A stretch of DNA of 24,324 nt, taken from NCBI GenBank assembly GCA_002353485.1, contig DEJS01000007.1, positions 1 to 24,324 of the forward strand, given 5' to 3'. This DNA comes from Prevotella sp. UBA2742. GTDB taxonomy: Bacteria > Bacteroidota > Bacteroidia > Bacteroidales > Bacteroidaceae. Each line of letters opens with the position of its first letter. The first letter of the stretch is position 1. This document shows positions 1-6,401 of the stretch, piece by piece. The position numbers and the translations under genes are program-made. Under the pieces are notes generated by a model. The model was given only the letters and a program-made list of their open reading frames with translations. It searched no databases and was not told the DNA's origin.

Positions 1-48
1 ATCACGGCACTGAGCACCACCTCGTGCATGGGCTACGGGCCCTTCTGA
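1..48 (+). CDS. C-terminal end of an unidentified gene (partial)
   Basis: Frame 1 is open from the window edge and stops at a TGA (46-48), giving the last 15 residues ITALSTTSCMGYGPF. The downstream sequence turns at once into A/G-rich intergenic DNA (GTGAA-type short repeats), which fits a true gene end. The fragment is too short to name a family, and it may be a chance open stretch. Confidence 0.3.
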   Translation: MTALSTTSCMGYGPF

Positions 49-81
49 AGTGAAATGTGAAGAGTGAAAAGTGAATAATTT

Positions 82-102
82 CTTTGACCTAAAGGTGCAA
101 AG
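82..102. repeat. 21-base palindrome, copy 1
   Basis: Arms CTTTG and CAAAG flank a perfect ACCTAAAGGT palindrome with one extra base, so the site is nearly self-complementary. A second copy, differing only at that extra base when read on the opposite strand, lies at 8183-8203 between thyA and folA. It follows a run of GTGAA/GTGAAAA-type short repeats (48-75). It may be a dispersed intergenic repeat or a protein-binding site. Confidence 0.5.
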
Positions 103-148
103 TGTGGCACGCAATGCTACCGCACTCATGACATCGTGAAAAGGCTGA

Positions 149-295
149 CAGCAGACACGAGAACCTGCTGCCAGTCTTTTCTTTATTGATGAACCTCTCG
201 CAGAATTGCAACTTTGGCTTCGCCGACTTTTCAAGCCCTATGCCATCATCGACCAAAACACCTTCGATGCCGAGATACAAAACCTGAGAAAATAA
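149..295 (+). pseudogene. Unidentified coding remnant
   Basis: An open frame of 48 codons with no usable start runs from just after a TGA (146-148) to TAA (293-295). Its residues (for example ELQLWLRRLFKPYAIIDQN) have the amphipathic, low-Cys make-up of a real soluble protein C-terminus. The minus strand over the same bases also has an open frame (89-280), but that one is Cys/His-rich and looks like a shadow. I do not recognise the family. It is most likely the decayed 3' end of a lost gene. Confidence 0.25.
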
Positions 296-351
296 AAACC
301 GCTGAACTGATTTGCTAACCCGATTACGGTGCTACTCTCTCATTTCAGCGG
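289..351 (-). terminator. Candidate intrinsic terminator of the small RNA
   Basis: On the minus strand the arm CCGCTGAA (351-344) pairs perfectly with TTCAGCGG (306-299), and the second arm is followed directly by TTTTTATTTTC (298-288). The 37-base loop is long for a terminator but contains a small inner CCG/CGG pairing. The U-rich tract right after the stem is the main support. Confidence 0.4.
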
Positions 352-372
352 GAGGAATCTGTTTCCTTTCAG
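290..372 (-). ncRNA. Candidate small RNA of about 83 nt
   Basis: A well-formed Bacteroidetes promoter (377-409, minus) would start a transcript near 372, and a stem with a U-rich tail would end it near 290. The only AUG frame inside is M-R-E-stop, so the product would be non-coding. No match to a known RNA class (6S, SRP, tmRNA, riboswitch) is apparent by eye. The transcript overlaps the end of the coding remnant at 149-295 only by its tail. The call rests on the promoter/terminator pair, with no conservation or expression data. Confidence 0.35.
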
Positions 373-376
373 TTTG

Positions 377-409
377 CAAAGATAGGCATTTTTTCCCGAT
401 ATTTGCAAA
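377..409 (-). promoter_or_regulatory. Promoter facing left (TTTG-N21-TATCTTTG)
   Basis: Read on the minus strand, TTTG (409-406) and TATCTTTG (384-377) are separated by 21 bases, matching the Bacteroidetes housekeeping-sigma promoter. There is no credible protein gene downstream on this strand within the window, which is why a small RNA is proposed. Confidence 0.55.
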
Positions 410-425
410 TTTTCGAGCTGCGAAA

Positions 426-451
426 ACAAAGAAAAGTGCATTTTTCTTTGT
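426..451. repeat. Perfect 10-bp inverted repeat
   Basis: ACAAAGAAAA (426-435) and TTTTCTTTGT (442-451) are exact reverse complements around the loop GTGCAT. A second, outer pair of arms, AATTTTC (408-414) and GAAAATT (462-468), encloses them. The structure lies in the AT-rich gap between the leftward promoter (377-409) and the rightward one (497-528). It could be a cruciform or a regulator site. No T-tract follows, so it is a poor terminator. Confidence 0.4.
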
Positions 452-496
452 CGAGTGGCGAGAAAATTCGCTGAAAAGCAAATAATTCCAAAGATA

Positions 497-528
497 TTTT
501 CTCGTTTCACATAAAATTTGTACTTTTG
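497..528 (+). promoter_or_regulatory. Probable promoter facing the permease gene
   Basis: TACTTTTG (521-528) fits the -7 consensus TAnnTTTG, and TTTT (497-500) sits 20 bases upstream where TTTG is expected (3 of 4 bases). The leader to the permease start would be about 180 bases and would include the nitroreductase remnant. Confidence 0.4.
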
Positions 529-574
529 CCATTGCGTTGTGTCTGTCGCCCATGTTGTAGTGACATACGAGTGA

Positions 575-685
575 CATAAAGAGATTCTGACATGCCTCGC
601 CCTCGGCTATGCTGCTGAAGGTATAAAGCTATTGGCTAACCACAATAGTCGCAAGCCAATTGAAGAGACGGTGACGTATCTGTAA
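575..685 (+). pseudogene. Nitroreductase C-terminal remnant
   Basis: After an in-frame TGA (572-574) an open frame of 36 codons encodes HKEILTCLALGYAAEGIKLL followed by an ending NSRKPIEETVTYL and TAA (683-685). The pattern 'ALGYxAEx...RKPxEExVxY' is the usual C-terminus of nitroreductase-family flavoproteins. The rest of the gene (about 150 residues expected upstream) is absent: 296-574 is AT-rich and shows no nitroreductase sequence in any frame I could read. It is therefore a 3' relic left by a deletion or rearrangement. Confidence 0.55.
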
Positions 686-715
686 ACATGTCTGAAATGA
701 AGGAATAAAGTGGAA

Positions 716-1447
716 ATGAACAGCGTCGTGATTGCCATATTCCTACTGAGTATCGGAGCCAGTTTCGTGCAGCGCACAACTGGTTTCGGCTTTGGCATCT
801 TCATCATGACGATGCTGCCATACTTCATGCCAACGTATGGTGAGGCAACAACCCTGTCGGGCATTCTGGCCCTTACGACTTCGGCGGTCATCGTCTGGCG
901 GCTTAGGAGGTATGTTACTTGGCAGCGTATGTGGCCGATACTGCTGACTTTCATGATTGTCTCGACTATGGCCATCTTTGTGCTAACACGCATCGAAGAC
1001 CATATTCTGAGGCAGATTCTTGGCGTGGCCTTGATAGTCATCAGCATCTATTTTGCCTTGTTCAGCCAGAAAATAAAGTTGCCGACAACGAAGCAGGTGC
1101 AGGTGGGAGCCGGAACGCTGAGCGGACTGATGGGAGGCTTCTTTGGGATGCAAGGCCCGCCAGCGGTGCTTTACTTCATCCAGTCGGAACCCACCAAGGA
1201 GCATTATATGGCGATGGCTCAGACGTACTTCCTGATAGGCAATGCGATGATGACCTTGGTTCGAGCCTACAACGGTTTCTTCACGACAACAGTTCTGACA
1301 GACTACTGCTTTGGTCTTGGCGGTGTCATCATAGGTACAACCCTTGGAGCCTACGTTTTCAAGCGCATTCCCAATCGGGCCTTCCGATATGTCGTCTATG
1401 CTTATATTGGCGTAAGTGGAGTGATTATCCTGCTATCAAACGGCTAA
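716..1447 (+). CDS. TauE/SafE (DUF81) family membrane permease
   Basis: This 243-residue, highly hydrophobic protein has about seven to eight membrane helices in two halves. Each half has the Gly-rich signature of the TauE/SafE (old DUF81) family: 'GASFVQRTTGFGFGIF' near residue 15 and 'GGFFGMQGPPAVLYF' near residue 140. Members are inner-membrane exporters or importers of small anions such as sulfite, sulfoacetate or other organosulfur compounds. The substrate cannot be read from the sequence. I chose ATG at 716, because AAGGAAT (700-706) is suitably placed; a GTG at 710 would add two residues. It appears to be a single gene, with decayed DNA upstream and a tRNA facing it downstream. Confidence 0.85.
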   Translation: MNSVVIAIFLLSIGASFVQRTTGFGFGIFIMTMLPYFMPTYGEATTLSGILALTTSAVIVWRLRRYVTWQRMWPILLTFMIVSTMAIFVLTRIEDHILRQILGVALIVISIYFALFSQKIKLPTTKQVQVGAGTLSGLMGGFFGMQGPPAVLYFIQSEPTKEHYMAMAQTYFLIGNAMMTLVRAYNGFFTTTVLTDYCFGLGGVIIGTTLGAYVFKRIPNRAFRYVVYAYIGVSGVIILLSNG

Positions 1448-1505
1448 CTCGCAGATAGCGACTGATGCTCCAGCTCAGCCGATTTATGCTACCTTCTGGC
1501 CTATT

Positions 1506-1540
1506 AAAAAGAAAACACCCAATCTTACATTTTTGGGTGT
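1506..1540 (-). terminator. Intrinsic terminator for the tRNA transcript
   Basis: On the minus strand ACACCCAA (1540-1533) pairs with TTGGGTGT (1522-1515) and is followed by a T-rich tract (TTTTCTTTTT, 1515-1506). A second ACACCCAA copy at 1552-1545 could replace the first arm, so two alternative stems share one 3' arm. It lies downstream of the tRNA-tail repeats and would end their transcript. Confidence 0.55.
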
Positions 1541-1587
1541 AAAATTGGGTGTAAATCTCGTAAATCACTGATAATCAGGTGATATTA

Positions 1588-1703
1588 CGGAGAGAACAGG
1601 ATTCGCTTTTGCCTCAAAAGCTTTGAATCCTTTTCTCTTGCTTCGCGGAGAGAACAGGATTTCCTCGGCCTTTTGCCTCGGAGCTTTGAATCCTGTCTAT
1701 ACC
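1588..1703 (-). repeat. Two tandem units copying the tRNA-Ser 3' tail
   Basis: The 16 bases AATCCTGTTCTCTCCG that end the tRNA (3' T-stem strand, acceptor strand and discriminator) recur exactly at 1646-1661 and 1588-1603 on the minus strand, spaced 60 and 58 bases. The linkers are also related: each has GGATTCAAAGCT and GAGGCAAAAG. In each unit the tail can pair with an upstream GGATTC, giving hairpins; the unit nearer the window start also has a perfect inner GCTTTTG/CAAAAGC stem. Possible origins are repeated integrase attachment scars or local tandem duplication. Confidence 0.7.
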
Positions 1704-1705
1704 TG

Positions 1706-1793
1706 CGGAGAGAACAGGATTCGAACCTGCGAACCGGTTTTGCCGGTTACACGCTTTCCAGGCGTGCCTCTTCAACCACTCGAGCACCTCTCC
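1706..1793 (-). tRNA. tRNA-Ser (anticodon GGA)
   Basis: The 88-base gene folds as a class II tRNA. The acceptor GGAGAGG pairs with TCTCTCC, the discriminator is G, and a long variable arm is present. The anticodon stem CACGC/GCGTG encloses loop CTGGAAA, with GGA at 1759-1757, and the T-arm is GCAGG-TTCGAAT-CCTGT. The 3' CCA is not encoded. It reads UCC and UCU codons. A promoter lies 18 bases upstream. Confidence 0.95.
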
Positions 1794-1810
1794 TTTGTAT
1801 AAAGCGGGTG

Positions 1811-1842
1811 CAAAGGTACGGAAAAAAATGAGAATAACGAAA
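1811..1842 (-). promoter_or_regulatory. Promoter of tRNA-Ser
   Basis: On the minus strand TACCTTTG (1818-1811) matches the -7 consensus, with TTTC (1842-1839) 20 bases upstream in place of TTTG. The expected start lies a few bases before the tRNA 5' end at 1793. Confidence 0.55.
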
Positions 1843-1922
1843 GAAAAAGGGAAAAAAGTTATGATGCGGACGGATTATTAGATACAGAAAGAATAGACCG
1901 TTATTAAAAAAATGGACAGAAG

Positions 1923-1954
1923 TTTGGAATTATCGGACAAAATGATTATCTTTG
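1923..1954 (+). promoter_or_regulatory. Promoter of the C10 protease gene
   Basis: TTTG (1923-1926), a 20-base spacer and TATCTTTG (1947-1954) form a full consensus Bacteroidetes promoter, leaving a leader of about 40 bases before the ATG at 2000. Confidence 0.7.
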
Positions 1955-1999
1955 CACCATTCAAACCTAATAAGCATTAACTACAAAACGTTTTAGATT

Positions 2000-4900
2000 A
2001 TGAGAAGATTACTACTATTAACCGTTTGCTTCCTTACTGCATCGGTGCTCTTCGCCGGCCCCGTAACTAAGGAACAGGCACAACAACTGGCCCAGCAGTT
2101 CCTGCAGGGCAAAGGAATGACCCATCGTGCCCCGTCGCTTGACCAGATGAAGACGGAGGTGGTGTTGGACGCTGTCGACGAGGAAGGCCATCCCTACCTC
2201 TATGCCGTCACTCAGGGAAAAGACAATGGTTTCGTCATCGTGAGTGGCGACGACCGTTTTCGTGGTGTTCTTGGATATAGCAAAACCGGGAGCTTCGATA
2301 CGACCAATATGCCCGATAACATGCGTGCCTGGCTACAGGGGTATGTTGAAGAGATGAAGCACCTGAAGGTCATTGGCTACCAACCGCAAGCTGATGCCAC
2401 CCGCCGCGCCTCAGGCGTCAAGAAAGCCATCAGCCCGCTGATTCAGACACAGTGGAATCAGAGTGCACCTTATAACGATATTTGCAAAGAGTACTTTGTG
2501 TACAAAGATGCTGTTACAGGCTGTGTAGCAACTGCTATGGCACAGGTTATGTACTATACGGCAAAGAAGATAGGCCAATCTTCCTATACCACTGTCATTG
2601 ATATTCCTTCATACACTACAGGTCACGGTTATTCTGTTCCTGCTATAGCAGCCGGAAAAGTGATTAATTGGAATGACATGATAGAGGACTATACCTATCA
2701 TAGAGAAGGCTCTCTGACTGTAGCAGACTTTAATTCAACACAAGCTTCGGCTGTGGCTACTTTAATGCAGTGTTGTGGAGTGTCTGTGCAGATGGACTAT
2801 GCGAACTCCGCTAGCGGTGGCTCTGGTGCTGACACAAGAGATGTTGCAGAAGCCTTAAAGAAATATTTTGGATACGACGAGACTGTGGAATATTTATTAA
2901 GGAGTTCTTTCTCTTATTCACAGTGGACGGAAATGGTTTATGCGGAGATTGCCAACGGGCGACCAGTTTTGTATAGTGGACAGTCGTCGGGCGGAGGTCA
3001 CGCTTTTATAGTTGATGGTTATGATGGCGATGAAATGTTCCATGTCAATTGGGGGTGGGGCGGAAATGACAATGGTCATTTTGCTCTTTCAGTGATGAAT
3101 CCGCATGATAATAGCGGAATCGGGGCAAGTACAAGTAGTGATGGCTATAGTATGAGTCAAGGTGCTGTTGTTGGCATAGAAATAGGCTCTGGGAAAATTG
3201 TTACCCCTGATCCTGCAACCATTGGTGTTTATAGTTTTACCGTAAGTGGAACTTCTATATTGCTTTCCGCATTCAATTGGACAGGGAGCTCCCAAATATT
3301 TGATGTAGGTATCGGTACTTATGACGAAGAAGGAAACATATCGGTTATAAAGATCCTAAAAGAAAATTGGAGTTTGGCTCTAAATCAGGGAGATTATGAT
3401 TTACCATGTGAGTTTACAACAGATATGGCAAAGGCTGGACAGGTAGTAAAGGTATTCCCTATAAGTAAATTATCTTCTGAGTCGGAATGGGCAACAAGTT
3501 TCAATACGAATTTAAGATACGTTGAAGTTGTTTATGATGCTTCTGGTAATCCTACTTTGACACTACATCCTGTAGAGGTTAATCTTGTCGCAGAATCATT
3601 TAGCTTTACTGGATCAAAATATAAGAATGAAGTTCAACCAATCGATGTTAGTATAAGAAATAATGGCGATGAGTATTATGGAAATCTATATCTTTTCGCT
3701 AGCACAGACCCTTCTAACAAGGGGTCGGTAGTGAGCTATGGAGGAGTTACTATAGGCAAAACAGCTTCAGTCGGATTTGAGTGGAAACCATTAACAACAG
3801 GTACTTTCACAATTTGGGTAACTACAGACTCTTCCGGAGAAGAAATTGTAGGTAAAACAACAGTTTCTATCTCATTGAATCCACATGCACCAGCAGGTCC
3901 CTTCGCTATTTCTGGTATCGGAATAGAGAATCTTGACGAAACGTCATGGACCGTTGATGGAGAAGGAAATATAACAGGAGATGCTCTTACTACAAATCTT
4001 GTTATTTCACCTACGATTACTAATATCTCGGAGTCAAATTATGGTTCGGCATCTTTTAAAATTGAGGTATATAAAGATGTGAGTGGTTCTTGGAATAAAT
4101 TACCAAGTTCTTATACTTTGTCAATTTCAGGGTTTAAATCAGGAACAAGTAATACTTGGAGTAACTTGGATTTTGGGACTGTTGAGTATGGAAGGTATAA
4201 CGTTCGGCTTACTAATGGTTCTTCAAGTTATGACCAACGTTATATACTCAATCTCACCAAAGGCTATAGTACTGTGGGGCTGGATGGAAAGGTTATTCAG
4301 GTAAAAACCGCAGGTTCTGACGTTGTAGTATCGGATGATATAGCAGCAGTTAACCTAATGGGCTTTGATTTTACCACGATAACCCCTAACAGTAATCCTA
4401 ACACATTGTATATTATTAGTAGTACCCAATCTGCTCCAGCTGGCTTAACAGGAAAGAATGTAGTTAAAGATGGACAAATTGCAGAACTATCTATAGTTGA
4501 TGGTCACGCTTTCGCTTCTCCTATTAACTTCCACGCAGATAAGGTTACCTACACCCGTACGTTTGACAAGTTCTATGATGGAGGTAAGGGCTGGACTACC
4601 ATCGTGCTGCCGTTTGCTGCCACGAAGGTGAAGAACAGCGAGGGTACGCTGCCTTGGGACGTGGAGAACCGTAAGTTCTGGCTGATGGAGTTCAGCGGTG
4701 AGACGGGTTCGACGGTGAACTTCACAACACCTACGACCTTGGCTGCAAATACTCCGTATATCATTGCACTGCCTGGTGATGACCAAGGTTCTCTCTCGTT
4801 GACAGCCGCAGGCAAGCATACTTTGACTTTCTCGGCTGATAATGCTGACATCAAGGCGAATGCAAAATCAACTGTTACGGTGTCGAAGTATAAGTTCATC

Positions 4901-5206
4901 GGTACGATGACCAATACGGGCTCGCTTGATGATATCTACGCTCTGAATGGAGATGGTGATAAGTTTACGAAGGGTACAGCTACGGTAGAGCCGTTCCGCG
5001 CTTACTTTGCAGGGACGAGTGCTGCGGCTACAGCCACATCGTTGGGCATTGGCTTTGGCGATGGTATATCTACAGGCATTGAGTCGCTGCAGTTGGCTAA
5101 GCCCGAAGCTAAGCGCGAGGGCATCTACAACCTGAACGGTCAGCGTGTCAGCCAGCCTAGGAAGGGACTGTATATTGTGAATGGTAAGAAAGTGGTTATC
5201 AAATAA
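2000..5206 (+). CDS. Secreted C10 family (streptopain-like) cysteine protease
   Basis: This 1068-residue protein has a signal peptide (1-20), an inhibitory propeptide of the Spi type (about 21-135, starting VTKEQAQQLAQQFL) and a C10 peptidase domain (about 140-395). The nucleophile is Cys175 in AVTGCVATAMAQVMYY, the catalytic His is His334 in GGGHAFIVDGYDG, and the NWGWGG oxyanion/Trp motif follows at 350-355. About 450 residues of beta-sandwich repeats come next. A GWTTIVLPF module (from about 858) and a C-terminal tail GIYNLNGQRV...GLYIVNGKKVVIK complete it. Such tails are common on exported Prevotella proteins and resemble type IX sorting signals. The catalytic and central part (about 2440-4550) is clearly more AT-rich than both ends. 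It probably degrades host or dietary protein outside the cell. Confidence 0.88.
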   Translation: MRRLLLLTVCFLTASVLFAGPVTKEQAQQLAQQFLQGKGMTHRAPSLDQMKTEVVLDAVDEEGHPYLYAVTQGKDNGFVIVSGDDRFRGVLGYSKTGSFDTTNMPDNMRAWLQGYVEEMKHLKVIGYQPQADATRRASGVKKAISPLIQTQWNQSAPYNDICKEYFVYKDAVTGCVATAMAQVMYYTAKKIGQSSYTTVIDIPSYTTGHGYSVPAIAAGKVINWNDMIEDYTYHREGSLTVADFNSTQASAVATLMQCCGVSVQMDYANSASGGSGADTRDVAEALKKYFGYDETVEYLLRSSFSYSQWTEMVYAEIANGRPVLYSGQSSGGGHAFIVDGYDGDEMFHVNWGWGGNDNGHFALSVMNPHDNSGIGASTSSDGYSMSQGAVVGIEIGSGKIVTPDPATIGVYSFTVSGTSILLSAFNWTGSSQIFDVGIGTYDEEGNISVIKILKENWSLALNQGDYDLPCEFTTDMAKAGQVVKVFPISKLSSESEWATSFNTNLRYVEVVYDASGNPTLTLHPVEVNLVAESFSFTGSKYKNEVQPIDVSIRNNGDEYYGNLYLFASTDPSNKGSVVSYGGVTIGKTASVGFEWKPLTTGTFTIWVTTDSSGEEIVGKTTVSISLNPHAPAGPFAISGIGIENLDETSWTVDGEGNITGDALTTNLVISPTITNISESNYGSASFKIEVYKDVSGSWNKLPSSYTLSISGFKSGTSNTWSNLDFGTVEYGRYNVRLTNGSSSYDQRYILNLTKGYSTVGLDGKVIQVKTAGSDVVVSDDIAAVNLMGFDFTTITPNSNPNTLYIISSTQSAPAGLTGKNVVKDGQIAELSIVDGHAFASPINFHADKVTYTRTFDKFYDGGKGWTTIVLPFAATKVKNSEGTLPWDVENRKFWLMEFSGETGSTVNFTTPTTLAANTPYIIALPGDDQGSLSLTAAGKHTLTFSADNADIKANAKSTVTVSKYKFIGTMTNTGSLDDIYALNGDGDKFTKGTATVEPFRAYFAGTSAAATATSLGIGFGDGISTGIESLQLAKPEAKREGIYNLNGQRVSQPRKGLYIVNGKKVVIK

Positions 5207-5218
5207 GGAGGAATGATT

Positions 5219-5395
5219 ATGAAGAAGATATATTTGCAACCGGAATTGAGAATAGTAGAGATTGATGCGCACCTGCAGATGTTGGCAGGCTCTCCATTGC
5301 CTGATGCTACGCCTCCTGGCGTAGGCACAGCTCCTGAGCTTTTCTCAGAAGACGACCTGTTTGGCGATGAGGACATCAAGCAGCTGATGCCATAG
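5219..5395 (+). CDS. Small 58-residue protein following the C10 protease
   Basis: The sequence begins MKKIYLQPELRIVEIDAHLQ, continues MLAGSPLPDATPPG and ends in an acidic stretch (SEDDLFGDEDIKQLMP). I recognise the general pattern 'MKK.Y..PE...VE......LAGS' from many small uncharacterised Bacteroidales proteins. No domain or function is known to me. There is no signal peptide or membrane helix. AGGAGG (5206-5211) overlaps the protease stop and sits 7 bases before ATG 5219; an upstream ATG at 5213 is too close to it. The 12-base gap from the protease stop implies co-transcription. C10 proteases elsewhere have neighbouring inhibitors (Spi, Bfi), but this protein is much shorter and shows no visible similarity to them. 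Confidence 0.65.
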   Translation: MKKIYLQPELRIVEIDAHLQMLAGSPLPDATPPGVGTAPELFSEDDLFGDEDIKQLMP

Positions 5396-5428
5396 GGCTA
5401 TTAGGGAAGAACGATACGACCGACAGTG

Positions 5429-5460
5429 AAGGGGATGAACCACGGGAGGTGCATCCCCTT
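5429..5460 (+). terminator. Terminator-like hairpin after the protease operon
   Basis: AAGGGGATG (5429-5437) pairs perfectly with CATCCCCTT (5452-5460) around a 14-base loop that can extend the stem with CAC/GTG. The following bases are only moderately T-rich. It separates the protease/small-protein pair from the exbB operon. Confidence 0.55.
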
Positions 5461-5522
5461 CTTGCGATTCTTGCGGTAATGCTATTTATTGTTAATCGTG
5501 CGACGATTTCAGAATTAATGTG

Positions 5523-5530
5523 TATCTTTG
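5523..5530 (+). promoter_or_regulatory. -7 element of the exbB operon promoter
   Basis: TATCTTTG is an exact -7 match 18 bases before the exbB ATG. No TTTG is found at the usual distance, so the -33 half is weak. The leader would be about 12 bases, and it argues against a start upstream of 5549. Confidence 0.5.
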
Positions 5531-5548
5531 CAGGCAAATTCGCAGACA

Positions 5549-6397
5549 ATGAAAAGAACGATGATTATGTTGTTGCTGGCAGTGGCGCTGATGCTACCCT
5601 CGGTAGCACAGGCGCAGCAGACAGCAAAGGATACAGCAACGGGCATCAAGGCTGACACGACAGCAGTGGTGGCTTCTGATACGGCAGCGGTGGTGGCCGA
5701 CTCGGCCATGGCTGCCGTCGATGCCGAGTTGACGGATGCTGACGGCGAGGCTCAGGAAGAGGGCGGCGGGCTGCACAAGCAGCTGAAGCGTAAGTTCATG
5801 GAGGGCTCGGCAGGCTTTATGTCGCTGGTGGCCCTGGCACTGGTGCTGGGACTGGCCTTTTGTATTGAACGTCTGGTGTACCTGACGCTGTCGGAGATTA
5901 ACGCCAAGAAGCTGATGCAGGACATTGACGCGAAGCTGGAGGATGGCGACGTGGAGGGGGCCAAGGCTCTCTGCCGTGACACCCGCGGTCCTGTGGCCTC
6001 GATATGCTATCAGGGCCTGCTGCACATCAAGGAACCCCTGGAGCAGATAGACCGTCAGCTGACCAACTACGGCACGGTGCAGATAGCCAATATGGAGAAG
6101 GGCTGCTCGTGGATCAGACTGTTCATTGCCGTGGCACCGTCGTTGGGATTCCTGGGTACGGTCATCGGCATGGTGATGGCCTTCGACCGTATACAGACGG
6201 CAGGAGACATCAGTCCTACCATCGTGGCCGAGGGTATGAAGGTCGCACTGATAACCACCATCTTCGGTATCATTGTGGCCATTGTGCTGCAGTTCTTCTA
6301 CAACTATATCCTGTCGAAGATAGAACACCTGACGTCGCAGATGGAGGAGAGTGCCATCTCGCTGACGGACTCGATTGCGAAGTATAAGAAGAGTTGA
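5549..6397 (+). CDS. exbB: MotA/TolQ/ExbB-family proton channel protein
   Basis: This 282-residue protein is the channel subunit of a TonB- or Tol-type energy-transducing complex in the inner membrane. It has a signal-like N-terminus (1-22, ending AQA), an Ala/Asp-rich periplasmic stretch (23-75), a first helix (about 89-112), a cytoplasmic domain, and the two family helices. These are APSLGFLGTVIGMVMAF (196-212) and MKVALITTIFGIIVAIVLQFF (230-250), with 'GDISPTIVAEGM' between. This is the standard ExbB fold with the extra N-terminal extension seen in many Bacteroidetes. The start is ATG 5549; a TTG at 5528 lies inside the promoter. Two exbD genes follow, so it probably powers TonB-dependent uptake. 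ExbB and TolQ cannot be told apart firmly here. Confidence 0.85.
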   Translation: MKRTMIMLLLAVALMLPSVAQAQQTAKDTATGIKADTTAVVASDTAAVVADSAMAAVDAELTDADGEAQEEGGGLHKQLKRKFMEGSAGFMSLVALALVLGLAFCIERLVYLTLSEINAKKLMQDIDAKLEDGDVEGAKALCRDTRGPVASICYQGLLHIKEPLEQIDRQLTNYGTVQIANMEKGCSWIRLFIAVAPSLGFLGTVIGMVMAFDRIQTAGDISPTIVAEGMKVALITTIFGIIVAIVLQFFYNYILSKIEHLTSQMEESAISLTDSIAKYKKS

Positions 6398-6401
6398 CGC
6401 T

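Noticed and set aside
89..280. 63-residue minus-strand frame downstream of the leftward promoter
   Set aside because: It starts in the terminator tail of the putative small RNA, has no ribosome site and ends in a Cys/His-rich, non-protein-like stretch.
919..1458. Long plus-strand frame overlapping the permease gene
   Set aside because: It is a shadow frame: His/Arg/Ser-rich without domains, while the overlapping frame has the full TauE/SafE membrane pattern.
1588..1730. CRISPR array
   Set aside because: Three copies of a 16-base repeat at 58-60 base spacing superficially suggest one, but the repeat is the tRNA tail, the linkers are related to each other and no cas gene is near.
5594..6328. 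244-residue minus-strand frame opposite exbB
   Set aside because: The composition is rich in His, Gln and Arg, as expected from the reverse of a GC-rich gene, and no motif is visible.
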